64,000 nucleotides of DNA from Rhizomys pruinosus (Eukaryota; Chordata; Mammalia; Rodentia; Spalacidae): NCBI GenBank assembly GCA_009823505.1, contig VZQC01005680.1, positions 8,264,930 through 8,328,929 of the forward strand, given 5' to 3'. A model generated the notes under the pieces. It was not told the origin of the DNA and searched no databases. It was given only the letters and a program-made list of their open reading frames with translations. Of this stretch, positions 10,607 through 22,560 are shown piece by piece (the first letter of the stretch is position 1; every line of letters starts with the position of its first letter). The position numbers were made by a program, and so were the translations under genes.

Positions 10607-12240
10607 AATTCCTGTCTTTTCCAACTGCATTTCTGTGTGAATTTGGGGTTTGCTCATAAACTTCAGGCAAAAATGCCAATCCACATTGGATGCAGAAGAC
10701 TGGAGAATCCAGCCCATCTGTGAAATTGTGTTTTTACAGGATGAAAAAAGTTGCAAAAATGAACCAGTACCATTCTTGTCAATATTTTTTTTAATATTTT
10801 TTGAAAGTAAACTATGTTAACATGTAGAGGGTTTGCTATTGCTTTTTGTCAACAAATAAACCTTTTTAAAAATTAAAAAAAGAAACTGATGCTGAGGGAC
10901 AACCGAGACATTCCCATGAGTAGCTGCAGAGCCATGCTGTGGATGTGGCAATGGACAGGGACTGAAGGTCAATCATAAGAAATGAAGTAGCTTGTCAGAG
11001 GCCTTGATACTGAGAGGAAGTCCTTTCACTTGACAGGGAAAAGGTAGTTTGTTGCCAGTGAGCCACTTCCTCCAACTGGAGCTGTTAAAGGTTGCTATCA
11101 ACTGAGAGCTGAGAGATTTGTGGAGACTTTGGAAGAAGACGGACATATAAATCAATCTGTTTAAACCATCCAAGAATGACATCAACTACACTAGCCACTC
11201 CCAAAAGTCAGTAACAAAACTGCAAACCAGTTCAATAATGAAAGAGCTCAAGTTCTTTACTGAATTGATTTAACTCTCAAAGTTCCCAATCAGCATGGAA
11301 CAGGCTGGTTTCAGGACCCAGCACCACTTCTGGTTAACTTTATTAACTTTAAAGTTATCTTCTGGTTAACTTTACTTTATGGTTCCATAAAGTAAAGCAC
11401 TTCCTGTTTAGAGGCTTCTTGGGACTAGTGACTTCTGCAGGGTCTTGGGGAAGCTGTGTACAAAATACAGGGGTTGGGAATCAGAGAAGAGGTGTGTCCG
11501 TCTCATGGACCCTTTGAATGATCGATTGAGCAGGCCTGGAGTTCCTGTGTGGAAGAAATCCTTGGGCATTCAGAAGCGACACCACCCGAGCGGCTGCTTC
11601 AGTTACAGAGTGAAGCCTGCCGCACTGTCCCAACTGCTGCTTGTGAGGGCGTCTGATAACCAGGAGCCCTTTCCAGCCAGGTGTGGAGGCTGTGTGGCTG
11701 GTTTCTGAGATAATGGGATGTATGGTTTCCAGATGGGATCTGGAGGCCATGGAAGATGGAGTTGTATTACTGAAATATCTTGCCAAAGGTCACAGGGGCA
11801 GAAAGAATTAGGTCAATCAGGTCAGGGTGGAGATTCCTGGGTGAGACACTGGAGTTCGGAAAGAGAGGGCGGAGACTTAGGGCAGCACAATGTTAATGCT
11901 GGGAGTCATTTGTCTGTCTTAAGGTACAAAGTGGGCCCAGTCTAACAGGATTGTGTGTGAAGCCTAGGGAGAGAATGGAGGAGGTTGTGCAGCTGTGAAT
12001 GCCTGCATCAGTTGGCTTGGATGTATTTTTAGTCCTGCATGGCTTATGGTCAGAAGACAGGTACAGTTGTAGGAGTCAAGTCTCAGATCCTCTGCTCTCT
12101 CCACATCTTGGCCCTCGTCTCTCCAGGTGTGAGCTTCAATCCCAGGTCTATCTGCAGATCTGTGGGGAAAGATGCCTTAGGACCTCTTTTTCCCCTAAAC
12201 CCTTGTCCTTATGGGAGTCCTGCTCTCCTCATCCCCATGA
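10607..12240. other. Defb1 intron, no gene seen
   Basis: Mainly unique sequence. 11334-11397 holds a small local repeat of TTCTGGTTAACTTTA and TTTATGG/CCATAAA palindromic pieces. The overlapping antisense open frames at 11445-11786 carry no recognisable domain. Confidence 0.45.
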
Positions 12241-12245
12241 TCCTT

Positions 12246-12385
12246 TGCTCTTAAGACACATGCCTATATTTTCGGCACTTGGGTAGCAGAGGGAGGTGGC
12301 TCTCCATGAGATCAGGGCCAGCATGGGATGGTCTACACCAGTTGCCGGTGAGCTGTGGTTACATAGTGAGACCCTCGAGTCAAAA
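12246..12385 (+). repeat. Degenerate B1-like SINE
   Basis: Traces of a B1: ACATGCCTATATTTTCGGCACTTGG, AGCAGAGGGAGGTGG and ACATAGTGAGACCC in the right order. Heavily mutated. Confidence 0.6.
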
Positions 12386-12532
12386 AAGGAATATAGCAGA
12401 GCACCTAAGGACAAGAAGTATCATCACCAACAGTCCATCAGTACACAGTCATTTTCAGGTTTCCTTTCTCCCTGTTCCTCTATTGCCAATTTTGCTCAGT
12501 CCTAGATCTCTAAGACCAAGGTTGTCCCCTGT

Positions 12533-12534
<2 letters not shown>

Positions 12535-12571
<37 letters not shown>

Positions 12572-12708
12572 TTGAGCAGGGTCTACACTGTAGCCCCAGC
12601 TGTCCTGGAACTCACTCTGTAGACCAGGCTGGCCTTGAACTCACAAAGATCCACCTGCCTCTGCCTCCCAAGTGCTAGGATTAAAGGCGTGCGCCACCAT
12701 GCCCGGCT
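12535..12708 (-). repeat. B1 SINE with long poly-T
   Basis: A roughly 33-base T run (reverse A-tail) precedes GCAGGGTCTACACTGTAGCC, and the head ends CGCCACCATGCCCGGCT. Confidence 0.93.
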
Positions 12709-14079
12709 ATCCCCTGTCTTTTAACACATCTTCTTCATGAGTACTTTGGTTATTCTTACTCTAACTACTAGTATCTTTCCTATGCTAGGTTACGTACCAC
12801 CTCAAAGGCATGTTCAGCCTCTGATAATTCTTTTTTGCACAGATTTACTTTGTGTGGCTCACATGAAAATCAAGCCTGACCCTTGCTCACTGCCACAACC
12901 CTTCCTCCTTTCTCTGCTTTGCTCCATGGCCCTTGGTACATACATTCCTGTTACAGAATCACTGTTACCGTTTTTGAGCCTGCACCTATTGTGATGCTTG
13001 AAAAGCTCCTGGAGTGACATGGTCCCAAAGCAGGATGACTGGTGATCAAGCAGACACTGTCTTAGGTATAGAGGAGGATGGAAGCTGGCATACTCCTGCT
13101 CTCCTACCAAGCCTGATTCCCACAGAACATTACATCATTATCTAATTTTGTGGATAATCCATTGAACTAACTCCCATGCCAGATGGTGGGGTGGTAGAGG
13201 AGGTATAAACATGACTTTTAGAATCTTTTATATACAGTTATGAATCATGAAAGAATAAATTGATAATTAGAAAAATTGTGGGTTAAGATTTAGGAGGTAT
13301 AAAAGCAGGGGTTTTCCAGCCCACTTACATAAAATTTTTTAAATGTTTGTATCACTAAACTTGAACATTTAGTTGAAATAGAAATAAATGCTAGAAAATG
13401 AAATCCATTGAAGTAAGTACCCCAAGTGATGTGATTTTCATTCCAGGGAGTTTGACGGCAATGTTGAACCATCCTACCTGCACTGCTGTGACAACATTAT
13501 CTCCAAGGGGACAATTTCTACCCACAACAGATAGCCACAGTTCTAGGTTGCTATGGCACGGAGAACATTCTGACACTATCTTAATGCAGAACTGTGAACT
13601 GTGACCTCAAGGTTGATAACCAAACAAATTGTAAGCCAGAGCATACAATCCTCTTCACTCCATTTTGTTTTATGTGTAGGGGAGTCCATGGTTACTGAAC
13701 CCCGAGAATTGGGAAGTAGATGATGGAGGATCTGCTTTATATCACTGCAGGTAGAGAGCAAAGAGAAACAAGGAATGGGCCAGGGGGAAGGTGCCATCAG
13801 GAATCTGCCTCCAGAGAGCTACTTTCCCAATGTAGTTGCATCTAAAGTTTCCAGAACTTCCCAATTTAGGGCCTTGAACTAGAGGCCAGATCCTTAAAAG
13901 ATAAACCTTTTGAGGGACAATTTATATTTAAAGTACTAAAAAGTCCTAGTCAGATGCTCTCTGTCTATATCTTGACATTATCTCCCCATAATTTTCTAGT
14001 AGCATCCCATATTTTATCTTATATCACGGTCTTTAGTAAAATTATGAGTTGATTTTTATAAAGACTGAGGGGGCAGTGT
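12709..14079. other. Defb1 intron, unique sequence
   Basis: No repeat hallmark and no exon candidate with a cysteine pattern or splice pair. The short open frames look fortuitous. Confidence 0.5.
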
Positions 14080-14487
14080 TCTAGTGTGCTTTCAGTTACT
14101 GTGACAAAGCACTCTGATCAGAACCAGCTTGGGGAGGAAAGGATTTACTGGATCACATCTCCTGGTTTACAATTCATCACTGAGGGAACCCAACATAGGA
14201 ACTCAGGGCAGAAACCTGGAGGCAGGAGCTGAAGCACAGGCCATGGAGGAAAATTGCTTACTGGCTTGTTCCTCTGCCCACGCTCAACCTGCTTTCTATA
14301 CAGTACAGAACCACCTGCCCAGGGGTGGCACCACCCACAATGGGCTGGGCCCTCCCACATCATACAACAATCAAGAAAATACCCCACAGACATAGCCACA
14401 GGCCAGTTCAATGGAGGGAGTTCACCAAGTGAGGCTCCTTCAACCCAGGTGTGTCAAGTTGACACTAAAGCTGTCCAGCACATGTAG
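14080..14487 (-). repeat. Rodent interspersed repeat, 'type A', minus
   Basis: About 400 bp, running from TTCAGTTACTGTGACAAAGC to TGTGTCAAGTTGACACTAAA, with the central hallmark CACCCACAATGGGCTGGGC. It is the mirror of the next copy. The family is very common in muroid genomes. I do not assign a database name; a non-autonomous DNA element or solo-LTR-like origin is possible. Confidence 0.8.
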
Positions 14488-14607
14488 AGAATAAAGTTTC
14501 CATCTTCTACATATTAGAACTCAGTTTCCTCAGCATCACTTATTAAGGAGATGATGAATATTTTGCAATATATGTAGAATTTAATCACTGGGACAAATAT
14601 CTAATGT

Positions 14608-15018
14608 TTCAGCTTTAGTTGTCAACTTGATACTCCTGAGAGGAAGGATCCTTAGTTGAGGAATTTTCTCTATTGGAATGACCTGTGGGCATGTTTATGA
14701 GGCATTTTCTTGATCGTTGAGTCATGTGGGAGGGCCCAGCCCATTGTGGGTGGTGCCACCCCTGGCAGGTGGTTCTGTGTTGTATAAGAAAGCAGGCTGA
14801 GCATAGGCTAGGGAAGCAAGCCAGTAAGCAGCGTTCCTCTGTGGTCTGTGCTTCAGCTCTGGTCTCCAGGTTCCTGCCTTGAATCCTGCCCTGACTTCCC
14901 TCAGTAACTAACTGTGATCTGAGAGATGTAACATTAAGTAAACCTTTTCCTCCCCAAGTAGGTTTGGTCTGTGTTTTTCTTTTTTTTAAATCACAGCAAC
15001 AGAAAGTAACTAGGACAC
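14608..15018 (+). repeat. Rodent interspersed repeat, 'type A', plus
   Basis: Same family in the opposite orientation: GTTGTCAACTTGATACTCC at the start, GCCCATTGTGGGTGGTGCCA in the centre, and ATCACAGCAACAGAAAGTAA at the end. Paired with 14080-14487 it makes a large imperfect palindrome with a spacer of about 120 bp. Confidence 0.8.
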
Positions 15019-15344
15019 TTGCCATAAACAACTAAGAGAATAATGGATTGATTTTGAGTCAGAATTTCGAAGGTTTTAATGCAAGTGGTGAGGACAGTGT
15101 GGCACAGCATAGCAGTTCTCATTATGATGTCGGGAAGCAGACGGAGATCAGCACTGTGGGCTTTCTCCTTTATCTTCCATCTGGCCCCCAGTCTATGGGG
15201 TGGTGTTAGCCATCTTCAGAGCAGATTCTCTTTGTCTAGTTAATCCTCTCTGAAGATGCCATTGCAGATACACCAGAATTATATTTTTCTACTCTGCTAG
15301 CCATTTATCTAATCAGGTTGACAATACTCATTGAATATCAAAGT

Positions 15345-15505
15345 GCCGTTTCTTGGTTTGTTTTCGTTTGAGACAGGTTCTCTCTGTATCTTCAGGTGTA
15401 CTGAAATTGCTTTGTAGTCCAGGCTGGCCTTGATATCACAGAGAGCCACATGCCTCTGTCTTCCAAGTGCTGGGAATAAAGACATACACACCATGGCCAG
15501 CTTTA
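15345..15505 (-). repeat. B1 SINE, diverged
   Basis: TTTGAGACAGGTTCTCTCTG, CCAGGCTGGCCTTGATATCA and AAGTGCTGGGAATAAAG identify a reverse B1 with moderate divergence. Confidence 0.85.
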
Positions 15506-15514
15506 CAGTGCTAC

Positions 15515-15740
15515 TTTAAATATTTATCTGTTACTTTTATTTTTATGTGTAGGAGCGTAGTGCTTGCATCTAGGTCAGTGCACCCATGTCCCACAATATC
15601 CTTAGAGTCAGAAGCGGGTGTTGGATCCCCTGGAACTGGAAATACAGATGGTTGTTAACTGCCATGTGGGTGCTCGGAATCAAACCCAGGTCCTCTGCAA
15701 GTGTAGCCACTTAACCACTAAGTCATCTCTCTGGCCCCTG
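15515..15740 (-). repeat. B2/B3-type SINE, diverged
   Basis: Reverse copy: ATGTGTAGGAGCGTAGTGC, CCTGGAACTGGAAATACAG, CCCAGGTCCTCTGCAAG, and the head TCATCTCTCTGGCCCC. Confidence 0.85.
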
Positions 15741-15754
15741 TTTTGGATAATTTT

Positions 15755-16615
15755 AAATAATAGTTTTACTTTTTCTTTGAGAATTTCATACAATGTGTTT
15801 TGATCATATTCACTGTCCTTCCCTCATTGTGCTCAGATCCTCCTCACCACCCCACCTGTAGTGTCATTTAAACGAATACTGATCTGATCCAATTTCTTTT
15901 TCCTAAATAATCTTGGATGTGGGTCCATCCTCTGTATCAGAGTCAATCTACCAGGGGGCATACCCTTGAAGAAAACATGCTCATTATCTCACAGTGACTA
16001 TCAATTGACAGTAGCTCCCTAAGACTTAGGGGTGTGGGGTATGATATCCTTACCCTTTTATTCTTTGTATGTTAACCAATTGTAGGTCTCCTTGGTACTC
16101 TTCATCTAAGGAAAACAGAGCTTCTCTGATTAGGGTTGACAGGCACTCTCATATAATAATGGTAGTAGAATTTCTCTGGGATTCTCTGAGAGATTCTTTG
16201 CTTGAATAATGGTGTAAGCTATGGGTTCCATCCTATGAATCTGGCCTTAAATCCAATAACATAGTGTTTAGTTACTCACATAATGTTCACACCACCATTG
16301 AATGAGTGGGCGTATTTTGACAGACCAATCATAATAGTAGCTCACAGGGTTCATAGCTGGGCAAAATAGACGGTTGGTTTTATCCTCGAGTAGCATGCAT
16401 AGTATTTTTCAACACCATGAAAGCTAGTAGAGGGTGAAGCTTCCAGGTCAGTAGCAGCTTGATTTCTTCATGTTTAACCCAGTATATAGTATCTTCAGCA
16501 AACAGATCTCACAGTCAAGCTCTGGAGGGTAACCAGGAGCAGCAACAGTAACTGGCAACGTTTTAGGGTGAATAGAAATGCCATGACTTTGTTAGTTTGT
16601 GGTGTCTAGTAGGGG
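15755..16615 (-). repeat. Probable L1-derived (Lx-like 3') repeat
   Basis: Starts with GAGAATTTCATACAATGTG/TTTTGATCATATTCACT, the beginning of a very common muroid repeat that I recall only as L1-associated. Related copies lie near 21900-22560 and 53260-53560, which share the ATTCTCTG/GATTCTTTGC-type and AGAGGAA-type segments loosely. Family and exact bounds are uncertain. Confidence 0.45.
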
Positions 16616-16631
16616 CATTTAACTACATTTA

Positions 16632-16634
16632 AAC

Positions 16635-16676
<42 letters not shown>

Positions 16677-16698
16677 ATCTATCTATCTATCATCTATC

Positions 16699-16732
<34 letters not shown>

Positions 16733-16736
16733 TGTG
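16632..16736. repeat. Compound microsatellite (TCTA)n then (TG)n
   Basis: About 16 TCTA units with two ATC interruptions, followed by roughly 18 TG units. Likely polymorphic. Confidence 0.96.
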
Positions 16737-16744
16737 TTTTGGAA

Positions 16745-17078
16745 AGGTTCTAAAATAGGTGGTTTTCACAGCCATCTTGGAGAAGAAAGGGTTTATTTCA
16801 GCTTGCACTAAATCCTTCAACAAGAGAAGCCAGGGTAAGAGCTCAAGGAGGAATTTGGAGGTAGAGGCAATGGAGGAACACTTGCTTGCCTGGCTTGAGC
16901 TCAGCCTGCTTTCTCATACAGCACAAGACCAGCTGCCCAGGGGTGGTATCACCCACATTGAAAATGCTCCACGGATGTGCTCACAGGCTGATCCAATGGG
17001 CGAGATTCCTTAACTGAAGTTCCCTCTACCAAAGTATGTCAAATTGACAACTAAAGCTATTCAGCACAATTGACTACT
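16745..17078 (-). repeat. Rodent repeat 'type A', minus
   Basis: AGAAGAAAGGGTTTATTTCA, CCAGGGGTGGTATCACCCAC and TCAAATTGACAACTAAAGC match the 14.1-15.0 kb copies. More diverged, with an internal deletion around the GGGCTGGGC box. Confidence 0.75.
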
Positions 17079-17079
17079 T

Positions 17080-18289
17080 GTCAACTTGACACACAAACAC
17101 ATCTCTATTAAACCATAGTCCTTCCATTTCTTCTCCCAAGATCTCATGTTAATATTAACAACACAACATAAAACAGTGGAACTTTAAAGGTCCCATAGCC
17201 CTTAAAAATTAAAAAAAAAAATCAATGTCTCTAAAGTAATCCAAAGTCTCTCAGATATGGAATCCTGTAAAATAAAAAAAAAATAAGTTGCATACTGTCT
17301 TATTTCAAAAGGGAAGAACTTGGCACTTGGCACACTAAAGTTAAAAGAAAGTCTGTGCAATATAGCTCAGTGTTGAACATCTGGGATTCACTCATCATCT
17401 GTGAGGGTCCAAAGGACTTGGTAAGCTCCATTTATTTGTTTCTGCTATCCACAACATAGACAGTTTCAAGCTGATTCCACTGGGTGCCTGCTGCTGCCCT
17501 TGCCGTCATCCCATGGTCCTGGCATCTCAAATATGCAGGCATCACATTTGATACTGAGGCTGTACCTTCACCAATGGCTGCTCCTGGTCTCTTATGATAC
17601 AAAGCCTGATTCTTTCCATGACCCCTTCTCTCCTTTGACAACACTATCGCATTGGAGACTCTTACACATTGCCAAGTTCTGCTGCCAGTTTGATGTGTAG
17701 CTTTGGTCACCTCTGGACTACAGCCTCTGTGTGCTGACCCAGAGGTATGGTGTGTAGCCTTGGTCACCTCTGGACTGCAGCCTCTGTGTGCTGACCCAGA
17801 GGTGTGACTTCCCAGAAGATTCCACCCCAGTGATCCTGGTCTCTGTTACTCAGAGCTGATCTCTCAGCCCCAGCTCTCCAGCATCAATTGCCCCCAGCAA
17901 AACAAAGGTTCCTTTCAATGGCTCTGGTCTCTTAATCACAGCTGATTGATCTACCAGAAACCACAGATTCTCAATTTGAAATACGGTTTTATGTGACAAC
18001 TGATGCTTGTTAGCTGGGGCTGAAAAATCAGCTGTGATGAAGAAGAGACCAGCATCATTGTGATAAAATTGTCTCTCATATTTCCTCAGGGTCAGCACAC
18101 AGAGAGTGTGGTCCAGAGGTTCCCCTGGCTGCATCTCAAGCTGAAAACAGGACTTGGTAGTGTTTAGGGGTCTCCTATATGCTACTTCTTTTGACATTCT
18201 GAACAGGTCATGGAAGGTAGCTAAGGTACTGGCACTGTGAGAGGCCTGGAGAAGCCATTGGTGAAGGTGCAGCCTCCATTGCAATGGAG
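17080..18289 (-). repeat. Body of a longer rodent repeat
   Basis: Adjoins the type A element. A segment at 17297-17430 (GTCTTATTTCAAAAGGGAAG and on) recurs at 19505-19640, and TAGCTTTGGTCACCTCTGGA at 17699 is duplicated in tandem at about 17755. The open frames at 17432-17767 and 17850-18284 on the - strand are readings of this repeat. Confidence 0.6.
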
Positions 18290-18540
18290 ACTATGGCCTA
18301 TTGGAGATTCTATGACCATGGAATCATCACCAAGGTCAATGGTGGATGTGGGGTGAAGCCAGCCTAAACCTAAGCTGCATGTGGTGTGGACAGCAGAGCC
18401 AGAGAAGTGGAGCTGCTCAAGTCCTTTGGAGCCCAGAAGATCATGAGTAAATCCCTGATGTCCACCACTGAGCTGTATTGCTGGACTTTTGTTTTAGTTA
18501 AGTGTGCCCAGTTCTTCCCTTTTGAAATAAGACAGCATAA
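18290..18540 (+). repeat. Left arm of a 250-bp inverted repeat
   Basis: The reverse complement of this segment matches 19503-19757 nearly base for base (for example GGTGGATGTGGGGTGAAGCC here, GGCTTCACCCCACATCCACC there). The loop is about 960 bp. Confidence 0.9.
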
Positions 18541-18546
18541 AAATTT

Positions 18547-18662
18547 CGGGGGTAGCTAGAGATATGTCTCAGTGGTTAAGAGCACTGGCTGCTCTTGTAG
18601 AAGACCTGGGTTTGTTTCTCAGCACCCACATGGTGACTATATATAATAAAAAATAAATGAAA
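18547..18662 (+). repeat. tRNA-type SINE, 3'-truncated
   Basis: AGCTAGAGATATGTCTCAGT, TTAAGAGCACTGGCTGCTC and CAGCACCCACATGG, then an A/T-rich tail. Confidence 0.8.
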
Positions 18663-18844
18663 ACTTTGAATTTTACAAGAGTCCACAGTTAAGAGACTTT
18701 TCAAATTAAGTGTTTGCATATTTTAAAGACATTGGGATTAAAGTTGTACTGTTTTATATTTTGATGTTAATACTAACATTTCTTTGGTCCAAGATGTAGA
18801 AAGATCATAGTTTAATAGCGATGTTTGTCTTGTTAACAAGGAGC

Positions 18845-19418
18845 AAGGAGTCAATTTTGCTTAATAGCTTGAAGAATGTCCTCCACCACTGTGGCCTTTG
18901 GGCTTGGCTAGGAGGCATCGTCTTGGTGATTATGTGGGAGAGTCCAGACCACTGTGTTTGGTACCATCCCAGGGCAGGTGGTCCTTGCTTGTATTAGAAA
19001 GCAGCATGGGCAGGAAAAGTTTGACAGGATAGGCCTTAATATATAGGACAGAATGCATGAAATTTGGTCTGTGTGTGTGGGGTGAACTATGGGGAGTCCA
19101 GAAGGGGGAGGGGATCTAAATATGATTAAATTTTATTGTATGAAATCCACAAAACTCAGCAAAAATGTACATAAAATTAAAATTCAAAACAAAAGGAAAC
19201 ATCCTGAACCCAGGCCAGGGGACCATGCCAGTTAGCAGCATACCTCCACGGTCTGTCCTTCAGCCCTGCCTCTAGGTTCCTGCCTTTATTCCTTCCCTGA
19301 CTTCCCTCAGGGATGAACTGTGGCCTGGGGATGTAAGACAAAATAAACTCTGTCCTCTCCAAGTTGGTTTTGGTCAGTATTTTTGTTTCATCAACAGAGA
19401 CACAAACTAGGACAAGTA
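18845..19418 (+). repeat. Rodent repeat 'type A', plus, split by L1 insertion
   Basis: The left half is 18845-19010 (AGTCCAGACCACTGTGTTTG, GGGCAGGTGGTCC) and the right half is 19195-19418 (GCCTCTAGGTTCCTGCC, CCAAGTTGGTTTTGGTC, ending ACTAGGACA). An L1 3' end lies between. Order and orientation are preserved across the gap. Confidence 0.8.
19011..19194 (+). mobile_element. L1 3'-terminal fragment
   Basis: Short 3'UTR end with a purine/G-rich stretch (AGAAGGGGGAGGGGATC) followed by TGAAATCCACAAAACTC and an A-rich tail, matching other L1 3' ends in the window (for example 32400-32500). Nested inside a type A repeat. Confidence 0.7.
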
Positions 19419-19502
19419 AGAACTCCTCTCCATGAGCTCATGTATTTGAAAATTGTTGTGCAGTTGCTAGCACTGGTTGGGAGATTTGCAGGACCTTCAG
19501 GA

Positions 19503-19757
19503 AATGCTGTCTTATTTCAAAAGGGAAGAACTGGGCACACTTAACTAAAACAAAAGTCCAGCAATACAGCTCAGTGGTGGACATCAGGGATTTACTCATG
19601 ATCTTCTGGGCTCCAAAGGACTTGAGCAGCTCCACTTCTGTGGCTCTGCTGTCCACACCACATGCAGCTTAGGTTTAGGCTGGCTTCACCCCACATCCAC
19701 CATTGACCTTGGTGATGATTCCATGATCATAGAATCTCCAATAGGCCATAGTCTCCA
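19503..19757 (-). repeat. Right arm of the 250-bp inverted repeat
   Basis: Reverse complement of 18290-18540. It also resembles the 17297-17430 copy in the same orientation. The - strand open frames at 19438-19656 and 19675-19944 are repeat readings. Confidence 0.9.
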
Positions 19758-19929
19758 TTGAGAGCTGTTGGAGGAAGTATGTCACTAGGGCTGGCTTTGA
19801 AAGCTTGTAACCTTCTCCCCATTTCCTCTTTTCTCCCTGATTCTTATATGTGAATGAAATGTGATCAGCCACTTCTGGTTCTGACTGCAATGCTTTCTGT
19901 GACACTTGATAGGTCTTTTCTGCCATCAT

Positions 19930-21390
19930 ACACTCTAAAGTCATAAGTCAAAATAATGCTTGTCTACCATAAATTGTCCTGGAATTCTATCACAGCAACA
20001 GAAAAGTAACTAATATTGAAATTGGTAGTTGGAAAGTGGGATCATTGCTGTGAAAAGAACCTGGACACGTTGATTTTTAAAGGAATATGGATGACGTTAG
20101 AAGTTTGGATTAGAACAGCCACTGAATGCTATAAGTAGAGTGTGATAAGCCATTCTAGTAATTATTTATTAATGCTATATAACTCTATAATGAAAAGTGA
20201 TGCAGGAAGAAATAAATCGTGCAGTTTGGAAAGGAAAAGAGCATTAGGAAGCTTAAGATTGCAGTCAAGTTGAGTGCTGAGAAAGAGATTTTAATTGAAA
20301 AAAATATGCTTCATCAAAGAGAAGCTTCCAGCTCTGCACTAAGCATTAGAAAAAGGTGCCTTGATCCAAGCTAGCTCAGCCTCTAATTTGTGAAAGAACA
20401 TCTAAAGGGTTGCTTGGTCCTGGAAAGCAACTGCCAAGGAAATTTTTCCCCAACTACTGTGTACAGAAGTTATTACAACTGTGGACTAAGGATTCCAGGT
20501 TCCAGCCCGAGATGGCAGGTTCCAGGTTCCAGCCTGAACTTGGCTTTGTCAACCACATGGTACTGGTTTTGGAGACAAAAGGACACACGACTGTGGGCAT
20601 GACAGAGTCTTCTTCTGCAGTAACATAAATCTTTTTAGGCCAGGAAAGTTAGAGTCCCTGTGCAAAGTTCCTAAGAGGTGATTGAATGAAGTTGCCATGG
20701 TGAAGCCTTGTTATAGTGGAGATTCCAAGATATTGGAGTTGCCCTAGCTCTTAGATATCTGCAGAGTAGACATCCATACAGAAAATGGACTGAGCACAAG
20801 CATAAAAAGCATATTTCAGGCAGAAAATATGGAGGAACTGAGCCATCAAATGTTATTGACAATGAAGGTTATTACTGGACATGGAGGTACAGGACTTGGT
20901 GTACCTGGGCTTTGCTCTTGCTTCAGTCTAATCTTTTTCTCGTTTTGAAATTTCAAATAAACTAAGTTGGGGACTTAAAATTTATGAGGACTTTTGTAGT
21001 TAGACTAAATGCATTTTGTTTGATGACATGTCCAAGAACCTATGGGACAACCAAGGACATTATGGTCATTCGAATGAGAAGTGCTCCTCATAGACTTATC
21101 TGAACACTTAGAAACCTGTTTGTGGTAGTATTTGTTGGAGTTGTGGAATCTTTATATCACAGGGAGTAGGCTTTGAGTGTTTCTGCTCTTGCCCTACTTG
21201 TGTTCTCCATAAATGCTTAATGTACATGAATTAAATGTGATTAGAAAGCTTTCTACCCCTCCCATCATTATAATTCTCCCTCCATGAAGGACTCTTCCTC
21301 TGGAACCATAAGCCCAAATAGATTTTTTTCTTCTCCAAGTTCCTTTTTGTCAGTGTTTTATCACAGCAAGGAAAAGTAACAGTATAAGCA
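19930..21390 (+). repeat. Long composite rodent repeat (about 1.45 kb)
   Basis: Begins TCACAGCAACAGAAAAGTAA and carries a body with CCAGGTTCCAGCC duplicated near 20500 and 20530. It ends with a type B unit (TCGAATGAGAAGTGCTCCTC through TCACAGCAAGGAAAAGTAAC). I recognise the pattern as a common muroid repeat but cannot name it safely. No intact reading frame. Confidence 0.65.
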
Positions 21391-21809
21391 ATACATTGAA
21401 TGAGAGTGGGGATATTAGATTCAGTTGTAGCTCTCCTGAATTTAATGGAAATAGGTTCAACTTTTCCCCATTCAGCATAGTGTTGGCTACTGGCTTGCCA
21501 TACATAAACCTTGCTGTAGTGCAGAATGATCCTTCTCCTTCTAATTTCTTCAGGGTTTTGCCATTAATGGATGTTAAGTTTGGTGAAAGTCATTTTCTGC
21601 ATCTCATGAGATTGTTTTTCCCCATGGATTATATGCATATGATCCATTACATTTATCATTTTGCACATACATAACCACTCTGTGTTAATGGAACATGATC
21701 ATGGAGTTTTAAATTTTGACTGTGTTGTTGAATTCAGTTTGCAAGTATTTTCTTTAGTATATTAGAACGTATGTTCTATAAGAAAACTTATGTTCACTAA
21801 GAAAAATAG

Positions 21810-22560
21810 AAATCCTAAGATTTCTGTTATTGACTTGAAATTCCACATTCTTCCAGCCTCAACTTTCCTCTACATATCTCTGTCTTTGTCTTAATCTCTT
21901 CTTTTTAAATTGAGCCTTTGTACATTTCATACAATGGTTCCTGATCAAATTTAGCCACCCATGCCCCAATCCTCCATCAGAACTCATGCATTACATCATC
22001 CAAGTTAAGTCATATACAGTCAAGGTTTTGAATCCAGATGTCCTTCTGTGCAAATTCATCCACTGGAGTCTAGTCAGCACATCAAGAAATCTTAGGTAAG
22101 GCATACTCTTCCTCACTCAGAAATAATCAGGCTCCAGTAGTTCTTAGTCCTGGGCTAGTCCCCCACCCGTTTTTCTTACTCCACTCTGAGACCTGGTCTG
22201 AGTTGGCGTAGGTCCTGTGCCTGATGCCAACATTGCCACAAGTTCACATGTGAAGAAAGCTTCGAGTCATCTGTAAGCCACTGCTTCCCTATGTTTATGC
22301 GTCAGCCCTGGCTCTTACAATCCTTCCATCTCCTCTCTTCCACAATGATCTCTGAACCTTGGGTGGCTGAGGTTTAATATAGGAATCCTATCCAGGGATA
22401 CACACTCTGGAGACTCACTTTCGTTGAAAGTTGGCCAGTTGTAGCCTTCTGTGTGTATTGCATGGTATTGTGTAAGGAAGCTTAACTGTTGAGAATTGAG
22501 GGATGCACTCACTCATTTTCTCTCTGCTCCTGGGCTGAATTCCTGACAGTTTCCCTATAT
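21810..22560 (-). repeat. Diverged interspersed repeats
   Basis: 21812-21905 (CCTAAGATTTCTGTTATTGA) is a direct repeat of 24598-24692. From 21925 the sequence (ACATTTCATACAATGG, TGATCAAATTTAGCC) is a diverged relative of the 15755-16615 repeat. Confidence 0.5.

Noticed and set aside
17432..19944. Four minus-strand frames of 72-144 codons as a gene cluster
   Set aside because: They lie in copies of a rodent repeat, some related to each other by inversion, with no domain or splice pattern.
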